Source of the DNA: Desertivirga xinjiangensis
GTDB taxonomy: Bacteria > Bacteroidota > Bacteroidia > Sphingobacteriales > Sphingobacteriaceae
Assembly (NCBI RefSeq): GCF_024436435.1
Contig: NZ_JAFMZP010000002.1
Span: forward strand, 186,001 to 250,000
Direction: 5' to 3'
DNA length: 64,000 nt
The notes under the pieces are model-generated. The model was not told the DNA's origin and did no database searches. It saw nothing but the letters and a program-made list of their open reading frames with translations. A program made the position numbers and the translations under genes. Each line of letters opens with the position of its first letter. Position 1 is the first letter of the stretch. Positions 7,338 to 15,620 of this stretch are shown in pieces.

Positions 7338-9305
7338 ATGAAAAAAACACTACTCCGCGAAAAAGTGCATTCCCGCTGGCTTATTTTATTGATAGACCAG
7401 GTAATAGTTTGCTGGGCTTTTTCTATGTCCTTTTTAATGACAAGCCGGGTAACATACACCGATATGTTCCCTGCGAATTTTTTACCCTATCTCGGATTGT
7501 TTTCCGCCGTCTCGATCAGTGTTTTTATGACGAAAAGGGTTCACAACGGTATAATCCGGTATTCGAATACGGAAGATATACTGCGCATCTTTTCTGCTGT
7601 ATTAACCTGTAATGTTATTTATTGGATCCTGGTACAGTTGGTGGTTAAAGCAAACATCCATATTGTATGGCCCCAATTAATGGAGGCCGTCATACTAAAC
7701 TTTTTTTTATCTTCAACGGTACTGGTCATGTTGCGCCTTGGGGTAAAGAATATTTTTAACGTCTTAAAGAGTGAAGAAAAACAGGAGTTCAAAACGATCC
7801 TGATATATGGCTCGGGCCGGTCATCGGTATTGCTTAAACAGGCACTGGAAAACCATCCACAGATCAAGTATAAGGTTGTGGGTTTTGTGGATAGTGATAT
7901 AGATAAGGTTGGGAAAGAAATTGAACAGAAACAGGTATATAACTTCTATGCGATTGCCGCCCTGAAGGAAAAACATAAAGTTAACGAACTCATCGTGATG
8001 AGTAACAGCCTGAGTAAACACGGTCAGAAACAGGCTGTAGAAGAATGTATAGAACTTGGAATTAAGGTATTGACCGTTCCTCCGGCCGATAAATGGTTAA
8101 ACGGTCAGCTTAGTGTTAATCAGATTAAAGATCTGAAAATTGAAGACCTCCTGCAGAGGGAGCCAATAGTTCTGATAAAACAGAATATTATTAAACAGCT
8201 TTCGGGGAAAACAGTACTTGTTACCGGTGCCGCCGGTTCAATAGGGTCCGAAATAGTCAGACAGGTGTTAAGCTATAATCCCAGGCTTATAATCTTATGC
8301 GATCAGGCGGAAAGCCCTTTGCATGAACTGCAGCTTGAACTGGAAGATAATCAGATGGCAGCTAAGGTTAAGGTATGTATTGCCAATATCCAGAACCTGA
8401 CAAGCATGCGCAGCATTTTTACAGCTTATCAACCTCAAATAGTGTTTCATGCTGCAGCTTACAAACATGTCCCCATGATGGAGAACAACCCGAGGGAAGC
8501 GATCTTATCGAACGTTATGGGTACGAAAAATATCGCAGATCTGTCAATGGAGTTTTTAGTAGAAAAGTTCATTATGATCTCTACTGATAAAGCGGTAAAC
8601 CCAACCAATGTAATGGGGGCGTCAAAGCGTCTGGCAGAGATGTATATACAGTCCTTAAACAGTTCGTTTAACAAGACTTCGCACGAAAAATTGCTTGAAG
8701 ATTCGGGTTTTTATATGCCAGAGAACAGAAATACACATACCCGTTTCATCACCACTCGTTTTGGGAATGTCCTGGGCTCAAACGGATCGGTAATTCCTCG
8801 TTTCAAAGCCCAGATCGAACGGGGAGGGCCAGTAACTGTTACTCATCCTGATATTACGCGTTACTTTATGACCATTCCTGAATCAGTTCAGCTGGTACTG
8901 GAAGCCGGGGCCATGGGGCAGGGAGGTGAAATTTTTATCTTTGACATGGGAAAACCAATCCGCATTGCCGATCTGGCCCGTAATATGATAAAGCTTGCGG
9001 GTTTAGTACCCGATAAGGATATCCATCTGGAATATACGGGACTAAGGCCGGGAGAAAAGTTATACGAAGAACTCTTAAATAAGGAAGAATTTAATATCCC
9101 TACTCATCATCACAAAATCAAGATCTCCAGTGTAATTGTGTATCCATTCATTTTTATTCAGGAAAAGATCCACGACCTATTGAGCTTAAACGAGGCTGGA
9201 AACGAAGTTGAAGTGGTAAGGAAGATGAAAGAAATCATCCCGGAATACAGAAGCAATAACTCCCGGTTTGAGGAACTTGATTCTGTAGCAGAAGTGTATC
9301 ATTAA
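7338..9305 (+). CDS. Membrane UDP-sugar 4,6-dehydratase/epimerase (FlaA1/WbpM/CapD type)
   Basis: A 655 aa polysaccharide biosynthesis enzyme that converts a UDP-HexNAc to its 4-keto-6-deoxy form, the first step to sugars such as QuiNAc or bacillosamine. The N-terminus has about four membrane spans (residues 13-130). A first Rossmann-like domain begins at YGSGRSSVLL (about 157), and the catalytic SDR domain begins at VTGAAGSIGSE (about 295). The active-site lysine lies in MGASK near 425, the M-x3-K variant of Y-x3-K seen in this family. GLRPGEKLYEEL near 572-583 is the usual C-terminal motif. Length is normal. It closes the first sub-block of glycan genes. Confidence 0.95.
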   Translation: MKKTLLREKVHSRWLILLIDQVIVCWAFSMSFLMTSRVTYTDMFPANFLPYLGLFSAVSISVFMTKRVHNGIIRYSNTEDILRIFSAVLTCNVIYWILVQLVVKANIHIVWPQLMEAVILNFFLSSTVLVMLRLGVKNIFNVLKSEEKQEFKTILIYGSGRSSVLLKQALENHPQIKYKVVGFVDSDIDKVGKEIEQKQVYNFYAIAALKEKHKVNELIVMSNSLSKHGQKQAVEECIELGIKVLTVPPADKWLNGQLSVNQIKDLKIEDLLQREPIVLIKQNIIKQLSGKTVLVTGAAGSIGSEIVRQVLSYNPRLIILCDQAESPLHELQLELEDNQMAAKVKVCIANIQNLTSMRSIFTAYQPQIVFHAAAYKHVPMMENNPREAILSNVMGTKNIADLSMEFLVEKFIMISTDKAVNPTNVMGASKRLAEMYIQSLNSSFNKTSHEKLLEDSGFYMPENRNTHTRFITTRFGNVLGSNGSVIPRFKAQIERGGPVTVTHPDITRYFMTIPESVQLVLEAGAMGQGGEIFIFDMGKPIRIADLARNMIKLAGLVPDKDIHLEYTGLRPGEKLYEELLNKEEFNIPTHHHKIKISSVIVYPFIFIQEKIHDLLSLNEAGNEVEVVRKMKEIIPEYRSNNSRFEELDSVAEVYH

Positions 9306-9426
9306 TACGCAAATCTTTTCAAAGAACTGGCCTTCAGATAGCCACTTAAAAAGCATAAAACACTTTTTGAATCATCTTTTGGCCATTATTAACTCAAATA
9401 ATGAACATTTAATTTATGTCTAAAAG

Positions 9427-9810
9427 ATGAATTCAGATATGCACGTAGGGGAATTGATTGAAGAATTAATTCGTGTAAACCAGTTAAGTATTAGTGAAGT
9501 CGCAAGAAAAATGCACGTAAACAGGCGTTCAGTATACAACTGGTTCAAGCAGAAATCAATCCGGCCTTATATTTTACACAGGATATGTACTGTGTTGGCG
9601 TACGACTTTTCAATCGAGCTGCCAAAAGTTATCAAAGAAGAACAAACAAAAATGGGAGGCCCAGACGATATGGTAGTTCCCGATAAGGCTCTGGAATCTA
9701 AAACCGTGAGCTACTGGAAGAATAAATACATATATCTTCTGGAAAAATATAATGAGGTTTTGTCTCATGATACGTCGAAGGGAGAGCATCCGCCTCGAAA
9801 GCATCTCTAA
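9427..9810 (+). CDS. Small HTH DNA-binding protein
   Basis: A 127 aa protein with an XRE-like helix-turn-helix near residues 8-60 (SISEVARKMHVNRRSVYNWF), then a charged linker and a short coiled-coil-like tail (KYIYLLEKYNEVL). Such proteins bind DNA as small regulators. It lies between the dehydratase gene and the carbamoyltransferase operon and has its own terminator, so it is a single gene unit. A role in controlling the neighbouring glycan operons is plausible but not shown. Confidence 0.8.
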   Translation: MNSDMHVGELIEELIRVNQLSISEVARKMHVNRRSVYNWFKQKSIRPYILHRICTVLAYDFSIELPKVIKEEQTKMGGPDDMVVPDKALESKTVSYWKNKYIYLLEKYNEVLSHDTSKGEHPPRKHL

Positions 9811-9840
9811 AGTGTTTTATTTCCCGACCTATTTTTCTCA

Positions 9841-9871
9841 AACCCGGAACTCTCTCGTTCCGGGTTTTTTT
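9841..9871 (+). terminator. Rho-independent terminator after the HTH gene
   Basis: A perfect 10 bp stem (AACCCGGAAC / GTTCCGGGTT) with a six-base loop is followed by T residues to 9871. It lies 30 bp after the stop of the HTH gene and isolates it from the carbamoyltransferase operon. Confidence 0.9.
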
Positions 9872-9954
9872 GTGAATGTTTAATTGAGGAAACCATTTAT
9901 TAGTCTCATCGGTTATAAGCAGGTAAATAGACATCGACCCTTTAACTGAATTTC

Positions 9955-11670
9955 ATGTATACACTTGGTATAAATGCAGCATTTCACGATTCCGCTGCAT
10001 GTATTATAAAAGACGGCATTTTGCTTGCCGCCGCAGAAGACGAACGTTTTACTCACATTAAACATGGAAAAAGGCCAGTGCCTTTTTCGACCTGGGAACT
10101 ACCTTTTCACGCTATCGACTATTGCCTTAAAGTGGCGGGAATACATCTCAGCGATGTTGATCATGTGGCATATTCTTTTGATCCCCATTTGCTGCTGGGT
10201 GAAAAATACTCTGGAAACGCCTCTATCGAAATTCCATTGGAAGAGGATTCTGAACTTTCAAAGTATTGGCTTAATCCCTGGGACCCGTTGTTCCTGTCTT
10301 CTATTGTAAACGCACCGCGACAACTGGTGGATGGTTATCCTCATCACCTTCAGTTGAGGTTCAAAGGGGCTTCTGTAAATGATTTCAAATGGCACTTTGT
10401 TGAACATCACCTTTCGCATGCAGCAAGCGCTTATTTTCCCTCGCCTTTTACTGAGGCTGCTGTATTAACGCTTGATGGTCGGGGAGAAAAAGCAACTACC
10501 ACTTACAATATCGGAAGAAATAACAATATCGAGAGGATTGATCAGGTTAATATGCCACATTCCCTGGGGCTGCTGTATGAACAGGTTACATCGCACCTGG
10601 GCTTCCTGCATTCATCCGACGAATATAAAGTGATGGCACTCGCCTCCTATGGAAAGCCCGAATTTGTTAATGATTTTCGCGAAATGATCAATATCGGTCC
10701 TGGATTGCAATACTCTATTGGCAGCCAGCGTTTTGAGGAGCGCTTTGGCCCTGCCCGGCTAAGACATGAGGAATTTACAGCACATCATTTTAATATAGCA
10801 CACTCCCTGCAGTTAGTTCTGGAAGAAAGTGTATTGGAGTTGGTAAACAGGCTGCATGGGGAAACGAAGCAGGAAAACCTTTGTATGGCAGGCGGCGTAG
10901 CTCTTAATTGCGTCTTAAACGCTCGTATAAGAGACCGGAGTCCCTTTAAAAATGTGTGGGTGCAACCAGCGGCAGGCGATTCGGGAACCGCCCTTGGCGC
11001 TGCAGAATGGGTGGATGCACGCGAGCGGAACAGCCAGGTTAAAGATTTTGAAATGGAACATGCCTACTGGGGACCCGATTACTCTGATGGTGAAATTGAA
11101 AAGTTTCTGGGCTGGGCTAAAGTTCCGTACAAACGTCTGCAAAATATTGCCGAGGAAACAGCAGAAATACTATCTCAAAATAAGATTATAGGCTGGTACC
11201 AGGGCAGGATGGAATATGGCCCCAGGGCACTGGGAAGCCGTTCTATTTTAGCTTCCCCAATAAGTGATGAAATGCAGTCGCGCCTTAACGAAGTGAAAGA
11301 TCGTGAAGACTTCCGTCCGGTGGCGCCGGTGGTTTTAGAAGAAGATGCTCCTGAGTGGTTTGAAAATGCAAAATATTCACCTTACATGCTGTTTATTTAT
11401 GATGTGAAACCGGAAAAGGCCCATTTGATTCCTGCCGTAAGGCATACCGACGGAACCGCCCGGATACAAACTGTAAATAAGGATCAACATCCCAGGTATT
11501 ACGATTTGTTAAAAGCCTTCAAAGCAAAAACGGGTGTGCCTGTTCTCGTAAACACATCCTTTAACACGCTTGGGAAACCTATCGTTTGCTCTCCGCGTGA
11601 TGCGATCGAATGCTTCTGGACCTCACCCTTCGATGCTTTAGTAATCGGTTCCTTCTTGATAGAGAAGTAA
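9955..11670 (+). CDS. Carbamoyltransferase (NodU/CmcH/TobZ family)
   Basis: A 571 aa O-carbamoyltransferase that uses carbamoyl phosphate and ATP to carbamoylate a hydroxyl, typically of a sugar. The N-terminal Kae1-like domain starts MYTLGINAAFHDSAA and carries the metal-binding HHLSHAASAYF (about 149-159) and LTLDGRGE. The C-terminal domain has GRMEYGPRALGSRSIL (about 417-432), RPVAPVV, and VLVNTSFNTLGKPIV near 548-562, all diagnostic. Length is normal for the family. Only two bases separate it from the GT2 gene, which begins an operon with GT2 and GT9. The carbamoylated sugar is therefore likely part of the surface glycan these enzymes make (inference). Confidence 0.95.
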   Translation: MYTLGINAAFHDSAACIIKDGILLAAAEDERFTHIKHGKRPVPFSTWELPFHAIDYCLKVAGIHLSDVDHVAYSFDPHLLLGEKYSGNASIEIPLEEDSELSKYWLNPWDPLFLSSIVNAPRQLVDGYPHHLQLRFKGASVNDFKWHFVEHHLSHAASAYFPSPFTEAAVLTLDGRGEKATTTYNIGRNNNIERIDQVNMPHSLGLLYEQVTSHLGFLHSSDEYKVMALASYGKPEFVNDFREMINIGPGLQYSIGSQRFEERFGPARLRHEEFTAHHFNIAHSLQLVLEESVLELVNRLHGETKQENLCMAGGVALNCVLNARIRDRSPFKNVWVQPAAGDSGTALGAAEWVDARERNSQVKDFEMEHAYWGPDYSDGEIEKFLGWAKVPYKRLQNIAEETAEILSQNKIIGWYQGRMEYGPRALGSRSILASPISDEMQSRLNEVKDREDFRPVAPVVLEEDAPEWFENAKYSPYMLFIYDVKPEKAHLIPAVRHTDGTARIQTVNKDQHPRYYDLLKAFKAKTGVPVLVNTSFNTLGKPIVCSPRDAIECFWTSPFDALVIGSFLIEK

Positions 11671-11672
11671 TC

Positions 11673-12629
11673 ATGGAAAAAAAGATTTCTGTTGTCATTC
11701 CAACTTTTAAACGCGTTGAGCTATTGAAAAAATGCTTGTTATCCTTAAATGCTCAAACATTTAAGGATAGCGACTATGAAGTGATCGTGGTGAGCGACGG
11801 TCCGGATGAAGAAACCCAGCGACTTATTTCCAGTTTTACAGGGGACATTATTTACCTTCATCTGGAAAAAAAGAAAGGCCCCGCTGCTGCAAGAAATCTC
11901 GGCTGGCTTAAAGCCAGTGGCCTGTTGGTAGCCTTTACAGACGATGATTGCCTGCCTGCCTCCAACTGGCTTGAACTAATCTGGAGCCGCTACCAGGGGG
12001 AAAAAGAAATAGCTTACTCAGGAAAGGTTATAGTTCCCATCTCAAAAAAGCCAACCGATTATGAACTGAATACGGCCAATCTGGAACGGGCGGATTTCAT
12101 TACGGCCAATTGTGCCTGTTCAAAGGAAGCTCTAATACGGGTAGGAGGGTTTGATGAGCGTTTTGAACAAGCCTGGCGAGAGGATAGCGATCTACATTTT
12201 AAGTTCCTGATCCACAATATACCGCTTATGAAGATTGAAGCCGAGGTAGTTCATCCTGTGAGGCCGGCAGTCTGGGGTGTTAGTCTCAGGGAGCAAAGGA
12301 AAGGAATGTATAATGCATTGCTCTATAAAAAATATCCTTCGCTGTACCAATCTAAAATAGCAGCAAAAGCTCCATGGAACTATTATGCAATAATTCTGAC
12401 TTTTGCCGGTATGCTGGGAGGTCTGCTTACCGGATCAATATTGCTCGCCAAGCTTTGTTTCTGGGCCTGGTTGTTTTTCGTTGGAATGTTTACTATAAAA
12501 AGACTCAGCGCTACGTCGAGAAGGTTCGACCATGTAACTGAGATGATAGTAACTTCTATTTTTATACCGTTCCTGTCTGTTTACTGGCAGTTTTACGGTT
12601 CTTTAAAGTACCGTGTCTTATTTATTTGA
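11673..12629 (+). CDS. GT2-family glycosyltransferase with C-terminal membrane segments
   Basis: A 318 aa inverting GT-A glycosyltransferase. Visible motifs are ISVVIPTFKRVELL at the N-terminus, the DDD-like metal site FTDDDCLPA near 90-98, and a WREDSDLHFKF acceptor/catalytic segment near 170-180. Two to three hydrophobic stretches after residue 228 suggest membrane anchoring. ATG 11673 is chosen: it starts two bases after the carbamoyltransferase stop and leads directly into the first beta strand. A longer in-frame start at 11610 would overlap that gene by 61 bp with non-conserved sequence. Three bases separate its stop from the GT9 gene. Confidence 0.92.
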   Translation: MEKKISVVIPTFKRVELLKKCLLSLNAQTFKDSDYEVIVVSDGPDEETQRLISSFTGDIIYLHLEKKKGPAAARNLGWLKASGLLVAFTDDDCLPASNWLELIWSRYQGEKEIAYSGKVIVPISKKPTDYELNTANLERADFITANCACSKEALIRVGGFDERFEQAWREDSDLHFKFLIHNIPLMKIEAEVVHPVRPAVWGVSLREQRKGMYNALLYKKYPSLYQSKIAAKAPWNYYAIILTFAGMLGGLLTGSILLAKLCFWAWLFFVGMFTIKRLSATSRRFDHVTEMIVTSIFIPFLSVYWQFYGSLKYRVLFI

Positions 12630-12632
12630 TTT

Positions 12633-13640
12633 ATGCGTTTACCTTCAGAAGAAATAAAAAAGATCATCATATTCAGGGCTCTTCAGCTAGGAGATATGTT
12701 ATGTGCCATACCGGCTGTAAGAGCGTTGCGACGGGCTTATCCTGCAGCAGAGATCACATTATGCAGTTTGCCCTGGGCTAAATCATTATTAGAGCGCTTC
12801 CCTGATTATTTTGACAGTTTTATACACTTCCCGGGCTATCCGGGGCTTCCGGAGCAGGATTTAAATCCGGCTGAGTTTACAGCTTTTCTGGCTGCTGTGC
12901 AAGCTGAAAACTTTGACCTTGCTTTGCAAATGCAGGGAAATGGTTCTGTAATAAATCCGATGGTGGAGCTGTTCGGGGCAAAATATACTTCAGGTTTTTA
13001 CATCGAAGGACATTATTATCCGAAGAATGAACTTTTCCTGGAATATCCCGATCAGGGCTCAGAAATCAACAGACACTTGCTTTTAATGAACCATCTGGGA
13101 ATTCCATCCCAGGGTAATTACCTCGAGTTCCCCTTAACAGAAAGTGATAAGGGTGAATTTGATAACCTGGATTTGCCTCTTGAACCTCAGCGCTATATTT
13201 GTATCCATCCTGGTTCAAGGGGAGCATGGCGCCAATGGCCGGTGGAGCATTTCGCTGCTCTTGCAGATCATTGTTACGAACATGGCTTCACTCCTGTGAT
13301 AACAGGTACCAAAGAAGAACTCAGCATAGCGGAGGCGGTAAGAGCGCACATGAAGAATGAGCCGCTTATGGTTGTAGGCAGAACCAGCTTAGGGGCTGTT
13401 GGAGTCTTACTTAAGAATGCTTATGCGCTTATTTCTAATTGCACAGGGGTATCGCACATGGCGTCTGCCTTCAAAACAAAAAGTATTGTGATAAGCATGG
13501 ATGGAGAACCAGGACGCTGGGCTCCAATCAACAGGGAGTTACATTACGTTATTGACTGGACCCAGGAACCGGATTTTGATAAGGTAGCAGGCTGGCTTCG
13601 GGATTTGGTAAATGGAAAAGTAATCAGCCTTTCTTCTTAA
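12633..13640 (+). CDS. GT9-family (heptosyltransferase-like) glycosyltransferase
   Basis: A 335 aa GT-B protein of the ADP-heptose:LPS heptosyltransferase family. IIIFRALQLGDMLCAIPAVRAL at the N-terminus matches the family's GDxL.tP...L signature, and ICIHPGSRGAWRQWP near residues 190-204 is the donor-binding start of the C-terminal domain. NCTGVSHMASAF near 270-281 corresponds to the conserved D/N-[ST]G-x-x-H block. It is the last gene of the carbamoyltransferase-GT2-GT9 operon. Heptose as the donor is likely but not proven, as GT9 also occurs in other glycan systems. Confidence 0.92.
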   Translation: MRLPSEEIKKIIIFRALQLGDMLCAIPAVRALRRAYPAAEITLCSLPWAKSLLERFPDYFDSFIHFPGYPGLPEQDLNPAEFTAFLAAVQAENFDLALQMQGNGSVINPMVELFGAKYTSGFYIEGHYYPKNELFLEYPDQGSEINRHLLLMNHLGIPSQGNYLEFPLTESDKGEFDNLDLPLEPQRYICIHPGSRGAWRQWPVEHFAALADHCYEHGFTPVITGTKEELSIAEAVRAHMKNEPLMVVGRTSLGAVGVLLKNAYALISNCTGVSHMASAFKTKSIVISMDGEPGRWAPINRELHYVIDWTQEPDFDKVAGWLRDLVNGKVISLSS

Positions 13641-13680
13641 GGATGGGTTTCAATTTATGCAGGGTGTCATTATGCGCATT

Positions 13681-13783
13681 GTCATGCCGACCCTGAATCA
13701 AGTTCAGGGTTCGGCACCTCTTGAGATATCATGAAGGACATGCCTGGGCAAGAGGTCCTGAAACAAGTTCAGTATGACGAAGA
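13681..13783. repeat. Dispersed repeat between convergent GT9 genes
   Basis: This segment contains an imperfect hairpin (13686-13715, arms GCCGACCCTGAA and TTCAGGGTTCGGC with one bulge). It is followed by GGGCAAGAGGTCCTGAAAC (from 13746) and AAGTTCAGTATGACG. The same GGGCAAGAGGTCCTGAAACA block recurs at 44941-44960, followed by AGTTCAGGATGACG. It may serve as a bidirectional terminator here, since both flanking genes end at it. Confidence 0.75.
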
Positions 13784-13823
13784 AATGAATATGGATTCTA
13801 TTTAGCAGACAGGCGCGACCCAA

Positions 13824-14948
13824 TTAATCTGAGGAAGCGGCAAGCCACTCGTCATGAATCTCCGGAATTTCATCAAGGCTGTCGTTTAAGATATCCTTGG
13901 CCGCGTTAATAATTTCAAAAGGATATACCATGTTAAAAGTCGAAGAGAAATACTTCTGATTCACATAGCGTATCACTTCGTTTTTGCTGTGCAGATCTTC
14001 AGGAATGCTATACGGCAACACCTTTCCCACAGCTTTCCAGGGAAAGTGTTGCGGATTAGTAAGCGCATATAGAACAATAACCGGCGTGTTCACTGCAGCT
14101 GCTATATGAACCGTGCCGGTATTTACCGAGATAAGGAGCGGAGCCTTGTTAATCAATGCTACCAGTTCTATTAAAGAAAAGTATCCTCCCATAGAAAATG
14201 ACCGTTCTCCTATAGCCAGCTGTAACTGATCGGTCAGTTCTTTTTCCGCCGGTCCGCCGGTCAGTAATACCTGGTATCCAAACTCCTCGATCAGCCTTTG
14301 CGCGGTTTCTACCCAAAGATCAAAAGGGTACTCACGCTTTTTCTCGCTTACGCCGGCATGAAGAATGATCCAGGGCAAAGCGGTATCTACACCGGCTTCC
14401 TCCAGCATCACCGTGATACTTGCATTTGCTGATACCTCCAGTGATAGTTTATCATTCGAAGGCACGGCTCCCACAGTTGCCACCAGGTCCAGGTCGCGTT
14501 TTACCTGGTGTTTAATAACGGAATACGGCTCTCTATCAGGAACCCAGTGCGTGAGGAGATCATAGGGATTTTCCCTGCAATAGGCCAGACGTAAGGGGAT
14601 CTCTGCAAGATACGCCAGCATAACGGCGGGCAAGGGATTTTGGCTGTATACCGAAAATACAACTGCCGCATCAAATTCTTTACTTTTTATCTCCCTGATA
14701 ATATCAAAAAAATGTTCAGGTCCCAGGGTGTTGGCCAGTTTAACCCAGGGAAGATTGCAAACAATAAGCTCATCAATTTCTGGAATGTGCCTGGCAATGC
14801 CTTCCGCCATAGCCGAAGTGAGAACAGTGATCTTCGCTCCGGTAAACTCTTTCAGTGCCCGGATTGCAGGCGTGCTCATCAGTAAATCGCCCATATTGTC
14901 GGGCCGGATACATAAAATGTTCTTACAGTTGTTCCATTGGCTTTCCAT
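13824..14948 (-). CDS. GT9-family (heptosyltransferase-like) glycosyltransferase
   Basis: A 374 aa GT9 enzyme. ILCIRPDNMGDLLMSTPAIRAL near the N-terminus carries the GDLL-x-[ST]-P motif. IILHAGVSEKKREYP near 188-202 and SVNTGTVHIAAAVNTPVI near 273-290 are the C-terminal donor-site blocks. It is the last gene of the minus-strand operon GT4-GT4-HAD-GT9 and is convergent with the plus-strand GT9. Two different GT9 genes in one locus suggest addition of two heptose-like residues, as inner-core LPS heptosyltransferases do; this is inferred from family only. Confidence 0.92.
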   Translation of the reverse strand: MESQWNNCKNILCIRPDNMGDLLMSTPAIRALKEFTGAKITVLTSAMAEGIARHIPEIDELIVCNLPWVKLANTLGPEHFFDIIREIKSKEFDAAVVFSVYSQNPLPAVMLAYLAEIPLRLAYCRENPYDLLTHWVPDREPYSVIKHQVKRDLDLVATVGAVPSNDKLSLEVSANASITVMLEEAGVDTALPWIILHAGVSEKKREYPFDLWVETAQRLIEEFGYQVLLTGGPAEKELTDQLQLAIGERSFSMGGYFSLIELVALINKAPLLISVNTGTVHIAAAVNTPVIVLYALTNPQHFPWKAVGKVLPYSIPEDLHSKNEVIRYVNQKYFSSTFNMVYPFEIINAAKDILNDSLDEIPEIHDEWLAASSD

Positions 14949-15011
14949 AATAATTTTTTTTGTGAAAGTTTAACTGTTCTTACATGGCCACAAAGAACCT
15001 TCAAACCACTT

Positions 15012-15608
15012 TCATCCTCGGTATGTGAGTTTCCGCTCATGAAGGTTTTTTGCTTGGCTGTTCAGAATAAATTCTGCAGCCTGGTTTATATTGTCGGCCA
15101 TAAACTGGGGATGGTTCACTTCATTCCAAAGCCATTCAGTTTCATTGCCGTTGTTAATTAAAATACTTTTACATCCGGCCCTGTTGCCGGCCTCCACATC
15201 ATGTAAAATATCTCCCAGCATCCAGGAGGAGGAGAGATCTATATTTAATTCTTCTGCTGCCTGCAGCAACATACCGGGTGCCGGCTTTCTATTGCCGCAG
15301 TCAAGCCGGTAACGCTCAACAGCTCCCTCAGGGTGATTAGGACAATAGTAAAAGCCATTCAGATAAACCGAATGGCCGCCCAGCAGGTTCTCAATCCTGC
15401 TTTTTACGCCTGAAAGATCTTCTTCCCTAAAAAAGCCATGAGCCACTCCGGCCTGGTTAGATACAATAATTAAAAGGAAGTCATTCTGTTGCAGTGCCTG
15501 CAATCCTTCAATACAATTATCCTCCAAAGTGATCAGTTCGGGTTTAACATTATAAGGAACGTCCTTAATAAGTGTGCCGTCCTTATCCAAAAAAACAGCC
15601 TTACGCAT
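15012..15608 (-). CDS. HAD-IIIA phosphatase, GmhB-like
   Basis: A 198 aa member of the D-glycero-D-manno-heptose-1,7-bisphosphate phosphatase / HisB-N family. Motif I is FLDKDGTLI (residues 6-14, catalytic Asp8 and Asp10), motif II is IIVSNQAG near 48-55, and motif III/IV is MLGDILHDVEAGNRAG near 127-142. The zinc loop reads CPNHPEG...LDCGNRKPAPGM. In GmhB this normally ends C-x-CRKP, so the fourth ligand Cys is Asn here. The gene sits between a GT4 (12 bp away) and the GT9 gene, which supports a role in ADP-heptose supply. Other heptose enzymes (GmhA, HldE) are not in the window. The altered zinc site could mean changed metal use. Confidence 0.88.
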   Translation of the reverse strand: MRKAVFLDKDGTLIKDVPYNVKPELITLEDNCIEGLQALQQNDFLLIIVSNQAGVAHGFFREEDLSGVKSRIENLLGGHSVYLNGFYYCPNHPEGAVERYRLDCGNRKPAPGMLLQAAEELNIDLSSSWMLGDILHDVEAGNRAGCKSILINNGNETEWLWNEVNHPQFMADNINQAAEFILNSQAKNLHERKLTYRG

Positions 15609-15620
15609 CTCTCGCTAATT

